A DNA stretch of 64,000 bases from positions 208,490 to 272,489 of the forward strand of contig JBJETT010000004.1 in assembly GCA_051883455.1 (NCBI GenBank), read 5' to 3'. This document shows positions 42,306 to 51,969 of this stretch, one piece after another; the first letter of the stretch is position 1; each line of letters begins with the position of its first letter. Made by a program: the position numbers and the translations under genes. Below the pieces are notes generated by a model. That model saw nothing but the letters and a program-made list of their open reading frames with translations. It had not been told where the DNA came from and did not search any database. The DNA is from HGM11368 sp051883455 (GTDB lineage: Bacteria > Bacillota > Clostridia > Christensenellales > UBA3700).

Positions 42306-44549
42306 ATGAAAGCGCGCACAAAAAATATAATAAAAAAGACAACTATAGCCATTCTTATCACTATACTCGTTTTGTCGACGATACTTATATCCTCGCTAGC
42401 CCTATATTTATATGCAGGCAATGGCGACGTAGACTTTTCTAAGTTAGATTCTCACACGGGTTTTGCACAAATATACGACAAAGACGGCGTATTATGCAAC
42501 TCGCAATCTCACAATTTTATTGCGACCTACGACGAAATTCCTGCCAATCTTGTCAACGCCTTCGTAGCTATCGAGGACAAAAGATTTTTCAACCATCACG
42601 GACTAGATTACAAAAGAATTGGAGGAGCGATACTCAACAATATCAAAGGCAATCGACTGCAAGGCGCGTCTACGATTACTCAACAACTTATCAAAAATAC
42701 TATGCTCACCTCCGAGCAATCTTACAATCGCAAGCTAAAAGAAGCAAAACTTGCAATCAAACTAGAAAGAACGCTCTCCAAACAAGATATTTTAGTCAAA
42801 TATCTCAACGTATTGTACTTTGGTTCTGGACAATACGGTGTCAAAAATGCCGCCAAGCGTTTTTTTAACAAAGATTTAGATATGCTCAACGTTAGCGAAT
42901 GCGCAATGCTTGCAGGCATCGTCAAGAGCCCTACCAAATACAACCCAATCAACAACTACGACAACGCTATAGCAAGAACACAGCTTGTCTTAAATTGTAT
43001 GAACGAGCAAGGCTATATCACCCCTAATAGTTATAAATCTGACCAAATTATTATAAATAACGACCTAAACGAGAATAATATTTACTCAAATTATGTCGAA
43101 AATGCATTGTTTGAAGTCGCGTCTATTCTTTCTACCGACGTAGAACAACTCGTATATCAAGGCGTCAAAATCTATACCTACCTTGACCCTGCCAAGCAAG
43201 ATTTTCTATATCAAACAATTCAAGACGATAGATACTATAGTGATTTTTCTTCTACCGACTGCTCTGCAATAATACTTGACAACACAAGCTCGGCAATTGA
43301 AGCATATTACGGCAAAGTAAGTCACAATCTTGCAACCTTCAAAAGACAACCTGCCTCTACTATCAAGCCACTTATTGCCTACGCACCCGCCATTGATATG
43401 GGTTATGCTCACCCTATGACTATGGTCAACGACGTCAAGAGAGATTTTGACGGCTACTCGCCTTCCAACTACCACGACGTATATCTTGGGTGGACTTCAC
43501 TCAAAGACGCTCTCAAATACTCGCAAAACGTCCCGGCTGTGGAACTACTCGATATAGTCGGCGTAAATAACGCTAAAGATTACGCTACCAAAATGGATTT
43601 TACCTTTGACCCAAAGGACGACAACCTGTCACTTGCCTTAGGTGGAATGACCTATGGAACGACGTTGACTCAACTAGTCGGTGGATACGCCACGTTGGCT
43701 CGAGGCGGTAGTTATTCCCGTCCGACTATGATAAAGAGTATTCGTCTAGGCGAGCAAAGCCTCTATACGCACAGCCCACTCTTTACCCAAGTATTCGACA
43801 CTACTACAAGTTATTTCCTCACCGATATGCTGTTGGATACAGCTAAGAGCGGAACGGGCAAAAAGCTAAGCACCCTAGGCTTTGACGTTGCCTGCAAAAC
43901 AGGTACTAGCGCGCATAATGACCACAAATACAACACAGACGCTTACTGTATTGCTTACACCAAAGGTCACACCGTACTATGTTGGATGGGTGGCACCAAC
44001 GACAAACCTCTTGACGGCAACGTTACGGGTGGCGGTCAGCCTACGCTTATTACCAAAAGCATACTATCTTCGATTTATTCTTTCGTTAAGCCCGAGCCTT
44101 TTGACAAACCGTCCGGTCTAGTCGTCAAAAATATCGACAAATATTCTTACGACAACGACCACGCTATCGTATTGTCGGGACAAAGCGCGCCTAAATCACA
44201 AGTAATCGCAGTAGAATTTGCTCAAAAGCACTTGCCTACTACTATAGATACGAGCTACGAGGACTTGTCTATCAAGGATTTTGATTGTCAGGTGCAAAAA
44301 GAAAAAATTAGCGTATCCTTCACCGCCAATCCGCGGCTTAGATACGCCCTATATTATCGCAATATAGTATCTGACGAAGTTCTCCTTCAAGACCTTTCAG
44401 CCCAAAACGGTAAAACGACGATAACGATTGATAGAAGCACTAAGACCTCTCTCTTTGGAGAAAAATACACCTTGATGGCATACTATTTTGACGATAGAGG
44501 CACCAAAATAATAGGCAAACCCGAAACGATATATCAGTGGCAGATATGA
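42306..44549 (+). CDS. Class A penicillin-binding protein (GT51 plus transpeptidase)
   Basis: A 747-residue bifunctional peptidoglycan synthase. A cytoplasmic Lys-rich start and one membrane helix (IAILITILVLSTILISSLAL) precede the glycosyltransferase domain (FVAIEDKRFFNHHGLD, GASTITQQLIKN, EAKLAIKLERTLSKQDILVKYLN) and the transpeptidase domain with SxxK in PASTIKPL, SxN in YSQNVPAVEL and KTG in ACKTGTSA. Upstream codons from 42087 overlap miaB and are rejected. It ends one base before thiI, convergently. Confidence 0.93.
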   Translation: MKARTKNIIKKTTIAILITILVLSTILISSLALYLYAGNGDVDFSKLDSHTGFAQIYDKDGVLCNSQSHNFIATYDEIPANLVNAFVAIEDKRFFNHHGLDYKRIGGAILNNIKGNRLQGASTITQQLIKNTMLTSEQSYNRKLKEAKLAIKLERTLSKQDILVKYLNVLYFGSGQYGVKNAAKRFFNKDLDMLNVSECAMLAGIVKSPTKYNPINNYDNAIARTQLVLNCMNEQGYITPNSYKSDQIIINNDLNENNIYSNYVENALFEVASILSTDVEQLVYQGVKIYTYLDPAKQDFLYQTIQDDRYYSDFSSTDCSAIILDNTSSAIEAYYGKVSHNLATFKRQPASTIKPLIAYAPAIDMGYAHPMTMVNDVKRDFDGYSPSNYHDVYLGWTSLKDALKYSQNVPAVELLDIVGVNNAKDYATKMDFTFDPKDDNLSLALGGMTYGTTLTQLVGGYATLARGGSYSRPTMIKSIRLGEQSLYTHSPLFTQVFDTTTSYFLTDMLLDTAKSGTGKKLSTLGFDVACKTGTSAHNDHKYNTDAYCIAYTKGHTVLCWMGGTNDKPLDGNVTGGGQPTLITKSILSSIYSFVKPEPFDKPSGLVVKNIDKYSYDNDHAIVLSGQSAPKSQVIAVEFAQKHLPTTIDTSYEDLSIKDFDCQVQKEKISVSFTANPRLRYALYYRNIVSDEVLLQDLSAQNGKTTITIDRSTKTSLFGEKYTLMAYYFDDRGTKIIGKPETIYQWQI

Positions 44550-44550
44550 G

Positions 44551-45723
44551 TCATCTCTCGACGCCCAAGTCCAAAATCTCGGTATCTTCAATTGCTTTTA
44601 GTATAGATTCTTCGAGATTTTCTATCCTAGATTGTTCTTTGACGGCAACTTGTACCGACGGCTTGATGACGGGATACTTTGGCAAAAATACCGTGCAACA
44701 ATCCTCGTACGGCAATTCACTCGTTGCATAGGTGTCGATATCCTTTGCCGTATCCATAATCTCGTTTTTGTCCATACCTATGAGCGGTCTAAATACCGGC
44801 AAAAGCTTGACTGCGTTGTTGGTAACGGTTATGCTTTCGGTGGTTTGCGAAGCCACTTGAGCCAAGCTTTCGCCCGTAATCAACGCACCACAACCGTACT
44901 TAACGGCAGTTCTTTCAGCTATGTCAATCATAATTCTACGCATCACGGTAATCATATAATCGGCGCGACAATATTGATGAATTTTTTGCTGAATATCGGT
45001 AAATGGCACGACAAAAAGCTTGATATTTCCGCAATAATTTGTCAATTTTTGAGCCAAATCAATGACTTTTTGCTTAGCAAGCTCGCTCGTGTGTGGATAA
45101 CTATGATAATGTATTGCATATATTTCCATACCGCGTCTAGCCATTCTCCAACCTGCAACCGGCGAGTCAAAACCACCGCTAAGCAGCAACATACCTTTGC
45201 CCGCGGTTCCAACCGGCATACCGCCCGCGCAAGGTATCTTGCCCGAAAATACATACGCATATCCTCTTTCTCTGATATCGACGAATATTTCCACTTGCGG
45301 ACTATGCAAATCAACCTTGAGCATAGGGTTTTTGTCAAGGCAATATCCGCCCATCATTGCGGCGATTTGCATACTGTTTTTGTCCAATCTTTTGTCGGCT
45401 CTATTGACGGTGACCCTAAAGGTACTCTTGCCTTGAGGCACGTATTCTTGTACAGCTTGCCCCATCAGCTCGTATTGCGACTTTACTTTGATAGCAACGC
45501 TAAGGCTAGTCAGTCCAAAAACCTTTCTCAATCTATCGACGAACTCGTCTTGGAGCCACTCGTCGTAATCTTCGACGTAGTATCTATTTTGCGTTCTGAT
45601 AAACTTATAGTCCAAGCCGTCCAAAGCCTTTTTGATATTTTCGATGAGCTTATTTTCAAAAAATGCCTTGTTTTTTCCTTTCAAAAATATTTCACCGTAT
45701 CTAAGCAACAATACCTTTTGCAT
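44551..45723 (-). CDS. thiI: tRNA 4-thiouridine synthetase ThiI
   Basis: A 390-residue enzyme that thiolates U8 of tRNA and can supply sulfur for thiamine. An NFLD/THUMP region (about 1-165) is followed by the PP-loop ATPase motif LLSGGFDSPVAGWRMARRG. The rhodanese domain of enterobacterial ThiI is absent, as usual in Firmicutes, where a dedicated cysteine desulfurase provides sulfur. That desulfurase is the next gene upstream, ten bases away. Confidence 0.94.
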   Translation of the reverse strand: MQKVLLLRYGEIFLKGKNKAFFENKLIENIKKALDGLDYKFIRTQNRYYVEDYDEWLQDEFVDRLRKVFGLTSLSVAIKVKSQYELMGQAVQEYVPQGKSTFRVTVNRADKRLDKNSMQIAAMMGGYCLDKNPMLKVDLHSPQVEIFVDIRERGYAYVFSGKIPCAGGMPVGTAGKGMLLLSGGFDSPVAGWRMARRGMEIYAIHYHSYPHTSELAKQKVIDLAQKLTNYCGNIKLFVVPFTDIQQKIHQYCRADYMITVMRRIMIDIAERTAVKYGCGALITGESLAQVASQTTESITVTNNAVKLLPVFRPLIGMDKNEIMDTAKDIDTYATSELPYEDCCTVFLPKYPVIKPSVQVAVKEQSRIENLEESILKAIEDTEILDLGVER

Positions 45724-45733
45724 AATCTCTCCG

Positions 45734-46873
45734 TTATTTCCTTTGATAGTTTTTCAAGTTTTCGACCACTTTGGCTAGACAATCCACACAATAATCAACG
45801 TCTTGTTGCGTGTTAGATTCGTCAAAGCTTATTCTCAACATACCCTCGGCATATCTAGGCTCTATGCCCAAAGCTTTAGGGATGCGCTTGGTAGATTTTC
45901 CCGCCGAACAAGCCGACCCCGTGCCGACGATTACGCCCAAATCTTCCATGCAATGCACAATGACCTCGCCTCTCATATCGGCTAGCGACAGACTGATAAT
46001 ATTTCCCACGCTATTATCTAGGTCGGTATTTATCAAGCAATCGGGCAAAGCGCTACGTAACCTATCCACTGCATATCTTTGCAGCTTCTTATAATTTTGA
46101 TATTTCTTTATTACTGCTTTTGGGTCAGTATCGACTATTGCGCCTAGCGCCATAATGCCCGCCACGTTTTCGGTAGCAGACCTTATACCGCCCTCTTGAC
46201 CACCGCCAAAGATAATGGGTCTTAAGAAAAGTCCCTTCTTCACGTACAGCGCCCCCAAGCCCTTCGGACCGTGTACCTTATGCGCGCTTATGCTATACAT
46301 ATCTACGCCCAGGCTCTTGACGTTGACAGGTAGCTTTCCATAGGCTTGCACGCCGTCACTGTGCACCAAGGCTCTCGGCGACTTAGCTCTTACCATATCC
46401 ACGATTTTTTTGATATCGTTAATAGCGCCCGTCTCGTTGCTCACGTGCATAACCGACACTAGCACCACTTGTTCGTCGAGCAAACCCTCCAACTCGTCTA
46501 GCTTTACTCTACCATATCTATCCACGGGCGCAAAAATCACTTCGTAGCCACGGTTAGACAATTCGTTAGCGCAAGCATATATCGCCGAATGCTCTCCGTT
46601 ACCAACTATAACCTTGCCTTTTTTGGATTTGATACTGCACAGCATAGCGAGGTTGTCGGCTTCGCTACCCGAGGCGGTAAAAATAATTTCTTGCCTATCC
46701 GCGCCAATAGAGCGAGCCACCGCACCACGACTAGCTTTGACGTCGTTTGCCACCTTCAAAGCCTCACCGTACAATGCCGACGGATTGAAGAATTGTTCCA
46801 CTCCGTATTTTCTTATGACGTCCACACATCTCTCGTCCATTTTGGTGGTTGCAGCATTATCAAGATAAATCAT
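45734..46873 (-). CDS. Cysteine desulfurase (NifS/IscS family)
   Basis: A 379-residue PLP enzyme releasing sulfur from cysteine. The PLP lysine is in SISAHKVHGPKGLGALYV, the His in VHSDGVQAYGK, and the catalytic Cys in VGTGSACSAGKSTKRIPKAL. Pairing with thiI matches the nifZ-thiI pair of B. subtilis, so the main job is probably tRNA s4U formation rather than general Fe-S assembly. It overlaps the next upstream gene by 14 bp. Confidence 0.93.
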   Translation of the reverse strand: MIYLDNAATTKMDERCVDVIRKYGVEQFFNPSALYGEALKVANDVKASRGAVARSIGADRQEIIFTASGSEADNLAMLCSIKSKKGKVIVGNGEHSAIYACANELSNRGYEVIFAPVDRYGRVKLDELEGLLDEQVVLVSVMHVSNETGAINDIKKIVDMVRAKSPRALVHSDGVQAYGKLPVNVKSLGVDMYSISAHKVHGPKGLGALYVKKGLFLRPIIFGGGQEGGIRSATENVAGIMALGAIVDTDPKAVIKKYQNYKKLQRYAVDRLRSALPDCLINTDLDNSVGNIISLSLADMRGEVIVHCMEDLGVIVGTGSACSAGKSTKRIPKALGIEPRYAEGMLRISFDESNTQQDVDYCVDCLAKVVENLKNYQRK

Positions 46874-47333
46874 TGGTTTTTCCTTTTACTTTGCAATATC
46901 CGTATTCGTCCAAAGCAACAATATATTGCTTGTTATCGCAGATTATCGCATATTTTTGATATTTGCAATTTCTTGGCGCTAGTACTTTCGCTCCCGCACT
47001 CACGGCATTGCTTTCTAACTTAGCTATACTCTCAATCTTTGAATATTCAATCGTGGTACTTTGTCGTTTTTTCCCAAGTATTATTTTGCTTATTTCGACT
47101 TTTTCGTTGTCCAAGTCGTATCTCCACTTATAAGTTAGCGTGCAGGCTATCACTCTCACTATCACTAGTGCCACAAAGATAGCCAGACTTTTGACGACTT
47201 CCCATATATTTCTCGTGGCTATTCCCGCAAAAAATATCCACAAATTGCCAAAGTCAACTACAAGGCAAGTTGCAAGAATAATAATTTTTAGCGGTTTTAG
47301 TCTTTCGCAGTTTATTTGTAGAGTGTATCTCAT
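46860..47333 (-). CDS. Two-helix membrane protein with bacterial PH-like domain, function unknown
   Basis: A 157-residue protein. Two hydrophobic helices (PLKIIILATCLVVDFGNLWIFF and LAIFVALVIVRVIACTLTY) lead to a soluble beta-rich domain beginning WRYDLDNEKVEISKIILGKK...IEYSKIESI, a pattern like membrane-associated bacterial PH domains. It is coupled by overlap to both mutS2 and the cysteine desulfurase. I cannot assign a function. Confidence 0.6.
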   Translation of the reverse strand: MRYTLQINCERLKPLKIIILATCLVVDFGNLWIFFAGIATRNIWEVVKSLAIFVALVIVRVIACTLTYKWRYDLDNEKVEISKIILGKKRQSTTIEYSKIESIAKLESNAVSAGAKVLAPRNCKYQKYAIICDNKQYIVALDEYGYCKVKGKTNDLS

Positions 47334-49681
47334 ATCAGCTTGGCTATGGTTACGCCCATATCTCCTTCTCCGTAATTGCCAAGTCTAAATTCAGTCACTA
47401 TCGGGCAGGTTTTTAGATAATCTCCCACCGCTTTTCGCAAGATACCAGTGCCTTTGCCGTGTACTATTCTCACTTCGCTATATCCGTGTCCTAATGCGTC
47501 GTGCAGATATCTTTCCAAGGTAGCTATTGCCTCGTCGCACCTCATGCCTATCAAGTTGACCTCTTGCTTAACGTCGTCGTTTTTGAGTTCTCGATTGGCT
47601 CTAACAATCTTGCCCTTAGGCTCGGTTTTTTTAGTCTTTTTTATCTTTACGCAATCTTTGAGCTTAATTGTAGTACTCAAAATTCCCGCTTTGACAAGGC
47701 ACTCTTTTTTCTTTTCGTTGATACTCAGCACTACTGCCTTAGATTTCAGCGACTCAACGTACACGTCGTCACCCACGGCAATTTTACCGCCAATCTTTTC
47801 TATGTCTTCGGGAGCTTCTTCGCTCACCAACGAGTTTTCTAGTTTCTTTTTGTTCTTTCTCGCCTCAAAGAGCGCGCCCTCGTCACTTTTGGCAAGATTT
47901 TCTTTCATCTCTTCTATGATTTCTTCCGCTTGTTCTACGTAGTCGGACAAGAGCTCTTTGACGGATTTTTGCATTTTTTCGTCAAGTTTTCTCTGCTTTT
48001 CTTCAAGTTTTAGGCTAGCGTTTATATTTTCGGCTTTGATTTTTTCAGCCTCAGCATATTGTGCCAATGCTTGAAGTTTAAGTTCTTCGGCATCTCGTCT
48101 AGCCTTTTCAGCCATAGTCATCACCTTGTCAAAGTCGGCTTTTGAGCTACCAATTCTACTTTTCGCTTGCTGCAAAATCTCATCCTTCAGTCCATAGTTT
48201 CTAGCAATTTCCAAGGCTTTCGAACCACCCGCTATACCAACCAAAAGCTTATAGGTCGGTTTGAGGGTAATAGGGTCAAAGTCCATAGTAGCCACAGTCA
48301 CCCTATCGGTTGTAAAGGCGTATTCCTTCAACTCGTCGTAGTGGCTCGAAGTAACGCTACGACAGTTTTTACTTCTTAAATATTCTATTATTGCTATTGC
48401 CAGCGCACTACCTTCGGCAGGGTTAGTACCACCGCCCAACTCGTCTAACAAGCACAAGCAGTTGTCGGTTGCCTCGTTGACGATAGAAGCAATATTGCTG
48501 ATATGCGAGCTAAACGTCGACAAGTTGTTTTCAATACTTTGGTTGTCGCCTATATCGCAGAATATCTTATCAAAGACGCACACACTCGTTGCCGCCTTAC
48601 AAGGCACGAACATACCGCTGCAACTCATAAGGCAAGTGAGTCCCACCAGCTTCAACAATACGGTTTTACCGCCCGTATTAGGTCCGGTAATTACCATGAT
48701 GTCATAGTCCTTACCCAGCTCTACCGACACAGGTACGACCTTGTCACTAGCTATCAAAGGGTGTTTGCCCTCAACTATTTTGACTATTCCGAGGTCATTG
48801 ATTTCTGCTCTCACTGCCTTTATTGCCCTAGCATACGAGGACTTTGCGAAGATACTATCGAGCAAAATCAATCCTTGATAAGACTCCTCTATCGCAACCA
48901 CCGACGTAGCAATATCGCTAGAGAATTTTCGCAATATATTCTCTATCTCTTTAGCTTCGTCAAGCATATATCCCTTTAGTTCGTTGTTTAGTCCGACTAT
49001 TCCTATAGGCTCGATATAGATAGTAGAGCCCGTTGCCGATCTATCGTGCACCAAGCCTTCCACGCTCGACCTACACTCGGCTTTGACGGGCAAGACGTAC
49101 CTATTGTTTCTCACCGTGATGATATTGTCTTGCAAATATGTCGATATAGAGCCACTAAGATAACTAGCCAATTTTTGTCTAATTCTTTCGTTACACAGTC
49201 TTATTTGCCGTCTAATCGACTTAAGTTCAAACGAGGCGTTGTCGCTCACCTCGTTTTCTCCCGAAAAGGCTTCGAATATGGCTTTTTCGAGGTTTTTATC
49301 GGTATACAAACAATTGACGATATCTCTTATTTCATCTAGCCTTACGTCTGATACGGCGTCCAAGGCTTTGCGCATATTGTAGCAAGTACGCAAGATTTTA
49401 CCCGTCTTGAGTATGTCGGCGATGCTCAAAGTTGCGTTCTTTTTGCACGCTTCCAATATTTCCGTCATATCGTCAAAGGCAAGATTTATGCTTGCGCAAT
49501 GCTCGTATGCAACGATACTAGCTTGCTCGGTTAGGTCAAGCAACGCTTCAACCTCACTCTTGTTGGTGCTTGGCTTGATGCTTTTGACGTATTTTTTCGT
49601 AGGCTCAGACTGGGTATATTGCGCCAATATATCCAAAATCTTATCGTATTCCAACGTCAACAAAGCTTTTTTATCTATCAA
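47330..49681 (-). CDS. mutS2: MutS2 (RqcU) ribosome/DNA-structure ATPase
   Basis: A 783-residue MutS paralogue without the mismatch-reading domain. Walker A is TGPNTGGKTVLLKLVGL, Walker B LCLLDELGGGTNPAEGSALA; a coiled-coil region leads to a C-terminal Smr nuclease domain (VNLIGMRCDEAIATLERYL, IVHGKGTGILRKAV). Family members act on collided ribosomes and in recombination control. It overlaps the U32 peptidase gene by four bases. Confidence 0.95.
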   Translation of the reverse strand: MIDKKALLTLEYDKILDILAQYTQSEPTKKYVKSIKPSTNKSEVEALLDLTEQASIVAYEHCASINLAFDDMTEILEACKKNATLSIADILKTGKILRTCYNMRKALDAVSDVRLDEIRDIVNCLYTDKNLEKAIFEAFSGENEVSDNASFELKSIRRQIRLCNERIRQKLASYLSGSISTYLQDNIITVRNNRYVLPVKAECRSSVEGLVHDRSATGSTIYIEPIGIVGLNNELKGYMLDEAKEIENILRKFSSDIATSVVAIEESYQGLILLDSIFAKSSYARAIKAVRAEINDLGIVKIVEGKHPLIASDKVVPVSVELGKDYDIMVITGPNTGGKTVLLKLVGLTCLMSCSGMFVPCKAATSVCVFDKIFCDIGDNQSIENNLSTFSSHISNIASIVNEATDNCLCLLDELGGGTNPAEGSALAIAIIEYLRSKNCRSVTSSHYDELKEYAFTTDRVTVATMDFDPITLKPTYKLLVGIAGGSKALEIARNYGLKDEILQQAKSRIGSSKADFDKVMTMAEKARRDAEELKLQALAQYAEAEKIKAENINASLKLEEKQRKLDEKMQKSVKELLSDYVEQAEEIIEEMKENLAKSDEGALFEARKNKKKLENSLVSEEAPEDIEKIGGKIAVGDDVYVESLKSKAVVLSINEKKKECLVKAGILSTTIKLKDCVKIKKTKKTEPKGKIVRANRELKNDDVKQEVNLIGMRCDEAIATLERYLHDALGHGYSEVRIVHGKGTGILRKAVGDYLKTCPIVTEFRLGNYGEGDMGVTIAKLI

Positions 49682-51969
49682 TTTACACCTCTAAACAAAT
49701 GTCCACTAGTAGAATTTTTGCTCTTTTCACCTTTTCTTTGCACAAAATCTTTGAGTATACCGTCGAGTTGCTCTCTACTCAATCCCAATGCGTTGATATA
49801 GCATTGATACGGGATTTGCTCCCACCTTCCTCTTACGTCTACGATAGACGGATTGTGGAGGGCGAAGTAACAATGCCCCGATTTGTATCTCACTACCGTA
49901 TAGTCTGCTACCTTGTCTTTATACCGAAATTCTCCGTCATACTTACAATTTGCACAACTGCAACCGGTATTCAACTGTACGGGACAGTGCGACAGCGTCA
50001 TAACTTGCACCAATCCGTAGCCAAATACCATAATTTTGTCTTGTCGTAGACTCTTAAGCTGTCCAAGATTGAGCTCTAGCGAGGCTATCGCATAGTCAAG
50101 TCCCAATTCTTCCAAAGAGCCTTGATTGTAGATATTTAGTCCGTAACCGCCTACCTTAGCAAGTCCGAATTTCTTTGCCAGCTCTACGGCATACAAGTTG
50201 TCACATACTATTCCTTTGATATGAGCTCTTAGCTTTTCTACCAAATCCGTTACGATACCAATGTCATTTCCTCTAGCAACTCTCGGCAGTCTAATATATC
50301 CATTATTTATAAATATATCAAAATTATTACAAAAAACTTGATTATTTATAATACTTTGAGGGGTATTGGCGTCGATTTGTTGTAGATTGAGGACGATATT
50401 GGCGTTTTTTAAGGTATAGTCCGTAAGGTCGTCTAGGCTTGCAATCTCAACGAAGGGTTTACTTTTATCTACCTCGACTCCTTGATATACGCACGAGCTT
50501 GTTAGGTCAAAATTCGCCTTTTGCATATTGCTCTCATAGCATTGCAATATTGCGCTCTTTAGTCCCTCCAACGCTTGCCTACGCAGTAGGTTGATAGCCG
50601 ATGATGGTATAAAGGCATTTTCGTCTAGCGTCGTATCTACCTTGCCGAGTGCAAAAGGCGTATTGCCCAGCCTATCAACCATAGACCTGACTTTGTCTTG
50701 GTCAACGGTATATTTTTGCGACTTTTCTACTATATCCCCTACCGCTTGGTATTCAAAGTCTTTGTATTTAACTACTATGCTAAGTGGTTGCCCTACTACA
50801 GCCGTAACCAACAAATCTATTGTCAATTTCGGCTCTACTTCGCCGTACTTTTTGACTTGATTGCTATCCAGAGTGATATACACCTTGCCTTTATTGACGA
50901 CCTTGTCGCACGCAACGTATATATTACCATTGTCCTTTCTTACTTTATTGACGGTAAGACCAAACTGCTTGGTTCCGTCTATTATCTTAATTCCGTCGCC
51001 TACGTGCAGCTTTTGATTGCTTTTGACGACAATTTCACGGTTTCTGTAGCCTATTATATCGCCTATATACTCGCCCAAATTGTTTTGAACGTCAACGCTC
51101 ATCAGCTCTTTGGTATCGCAATAGTTGTAGCCCTCACTAAAACCGCCTCGATTAAAAGCTCTGAGCAGTCCCGACTTGATATCGGCAGTGACGTTGCTCT
51201 TTTTGTCAATGACTTGCCTATACGCCGACACGACTTGTCCGACGTAGTGCGGATTTTTGAGTCTGCCTTCAATTTTTAGACTATCTACGCCCAGTTCCAC
51301 CAATCTATCAAGCTTACCTATCAAGCATTGGTCGGCAGGAGATAGCAAATAGTGAGGTTTGCCGTCGCCTATAGAGCAAGAATATTGCAGTCTACAAGGT
51401 TGATTACACCTACCCCTATTACCGCTATCGCCACTCATAAAGGACGACATAAGGCATCCGCCCGAAAAGCTAACGCACAACGCACCGTGCACGAAGTGCT
51501 CAATCTCGAGATTGGTATTTTGCTTGATATCTTTGATATCCTCTTCCAGCGTTTCTCTAGCCAGCACTACTCTACAAAAGCCGAGCTTTTCCAGTAGCTT
51601 AGCCCCCAATAGATTATGCACGCCTAGTTGAGTGCTCGCATGCAGAGGCACGTCGTATCTTCTAAAAATACCAAGCGTGCCAAGGTCGGTGACGATAAAT
51701 GCGTCGGCTTTGCTTTCTACACACTTTTGCACGTATTTTTCCAACATGCTCATCTCGTTTTGACGCACGTTGGTATTAAAAGTAATATAAATCTTGACGC
51801 CGAATAGATGCGCAAGGTCTATATACTCGGCTATATTGTCGAGGCTAAAGTTGTCGGCTTTGATACGAGCGTTGAAGCAATCCAAACCGAGATATACAGC
51901 GTCCGCACCCCAAAATATCGCTGATTTTAGAGCAGACACGCTACCTGCAGGCGCCAATATCTCCGTCAT
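49678..51969 (-). CDS. U32 family peptidase
   Basis: A 763-residue member of the YhbU/RlhA-like U32 group. It starts with the TIM-barrel part (EILAPAGSVSALKSAIFWGADAVYLG) and contains the signature FVHGALCVSFSGGCLMSSFMSG...NRGRCNQPCRLQY. A long C-terminal extension carries further cysteines (GCSCANCKYDGEF). Some relatives hydroxylate 23S rRNA, others degrade collagen; the role here cannot be decided. It is embedded between pheT and mutS2, sharing one base with pheT. Confidence 0.9.
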   Translation of the reverse strand: MTEILAPAGSVSALKSAIFWGADAVYLGLDCFNARIKADNFSLDNIAEYIDLAHLFGVKIYITFNTNVRQNEMSMLEKYVQKCVESKADAFIVTDLGTLGIFRRYDVPLHASTQLGVHNLLGAKLLEKLGFCRVVLARETLEEDIKDIKQNTNLEIEHFVHGALCVSFSGGCLMSSFMSGDSGNRGRCNQPCRLQYSCSIGDGKPHYLLSPADQCLIGKLDRLVELGVDSLKIEGRLKNPHYVGQVVSAYRQVIDKKSNVTADIKSGLLRAFNRGGFSEGYNYCDTKELMSVDVQNNLGEYIGDIIGYRNREIVVKSNQKLHVGDGIKIIDGTKQFGLTVNKVRKDNGNIYVACDKVVNKGKVYITLDSNQVKKYGEVEPKLTIDLLVTAVVGQPLSIVVKYKDFEYQAVGDIVEKSQKYTVDQDKVRSMVDRLGNTPFALGKVDTTLDENAFIPSSAINLLRRQALEGLKSAILQCYESNMQKANFDLTSSCVYQGVEVDKSKPFVEIASLDDLTDYTLKNANIVLNLQQIDANTPQSIINNQVFCNNFDIFINNGYIRLPRVARGNDIGIVTDLVEKLRAHIKGIVCDNLYAVELAKKFGLAKVGGYGLNIYNQGSLEELGLDYAIASLELNLGQLKSLRQDKIMVFGYGLVQVMTLSHCPVQLNTGCSCANCKYDGEFRYKDKVADYTVVRYKSGHCYFALHNPSIVDVRGRWEQIPYQCYINALGLSREQLDGILKDFVQRKGEKSKNSTSGHLFRGVN

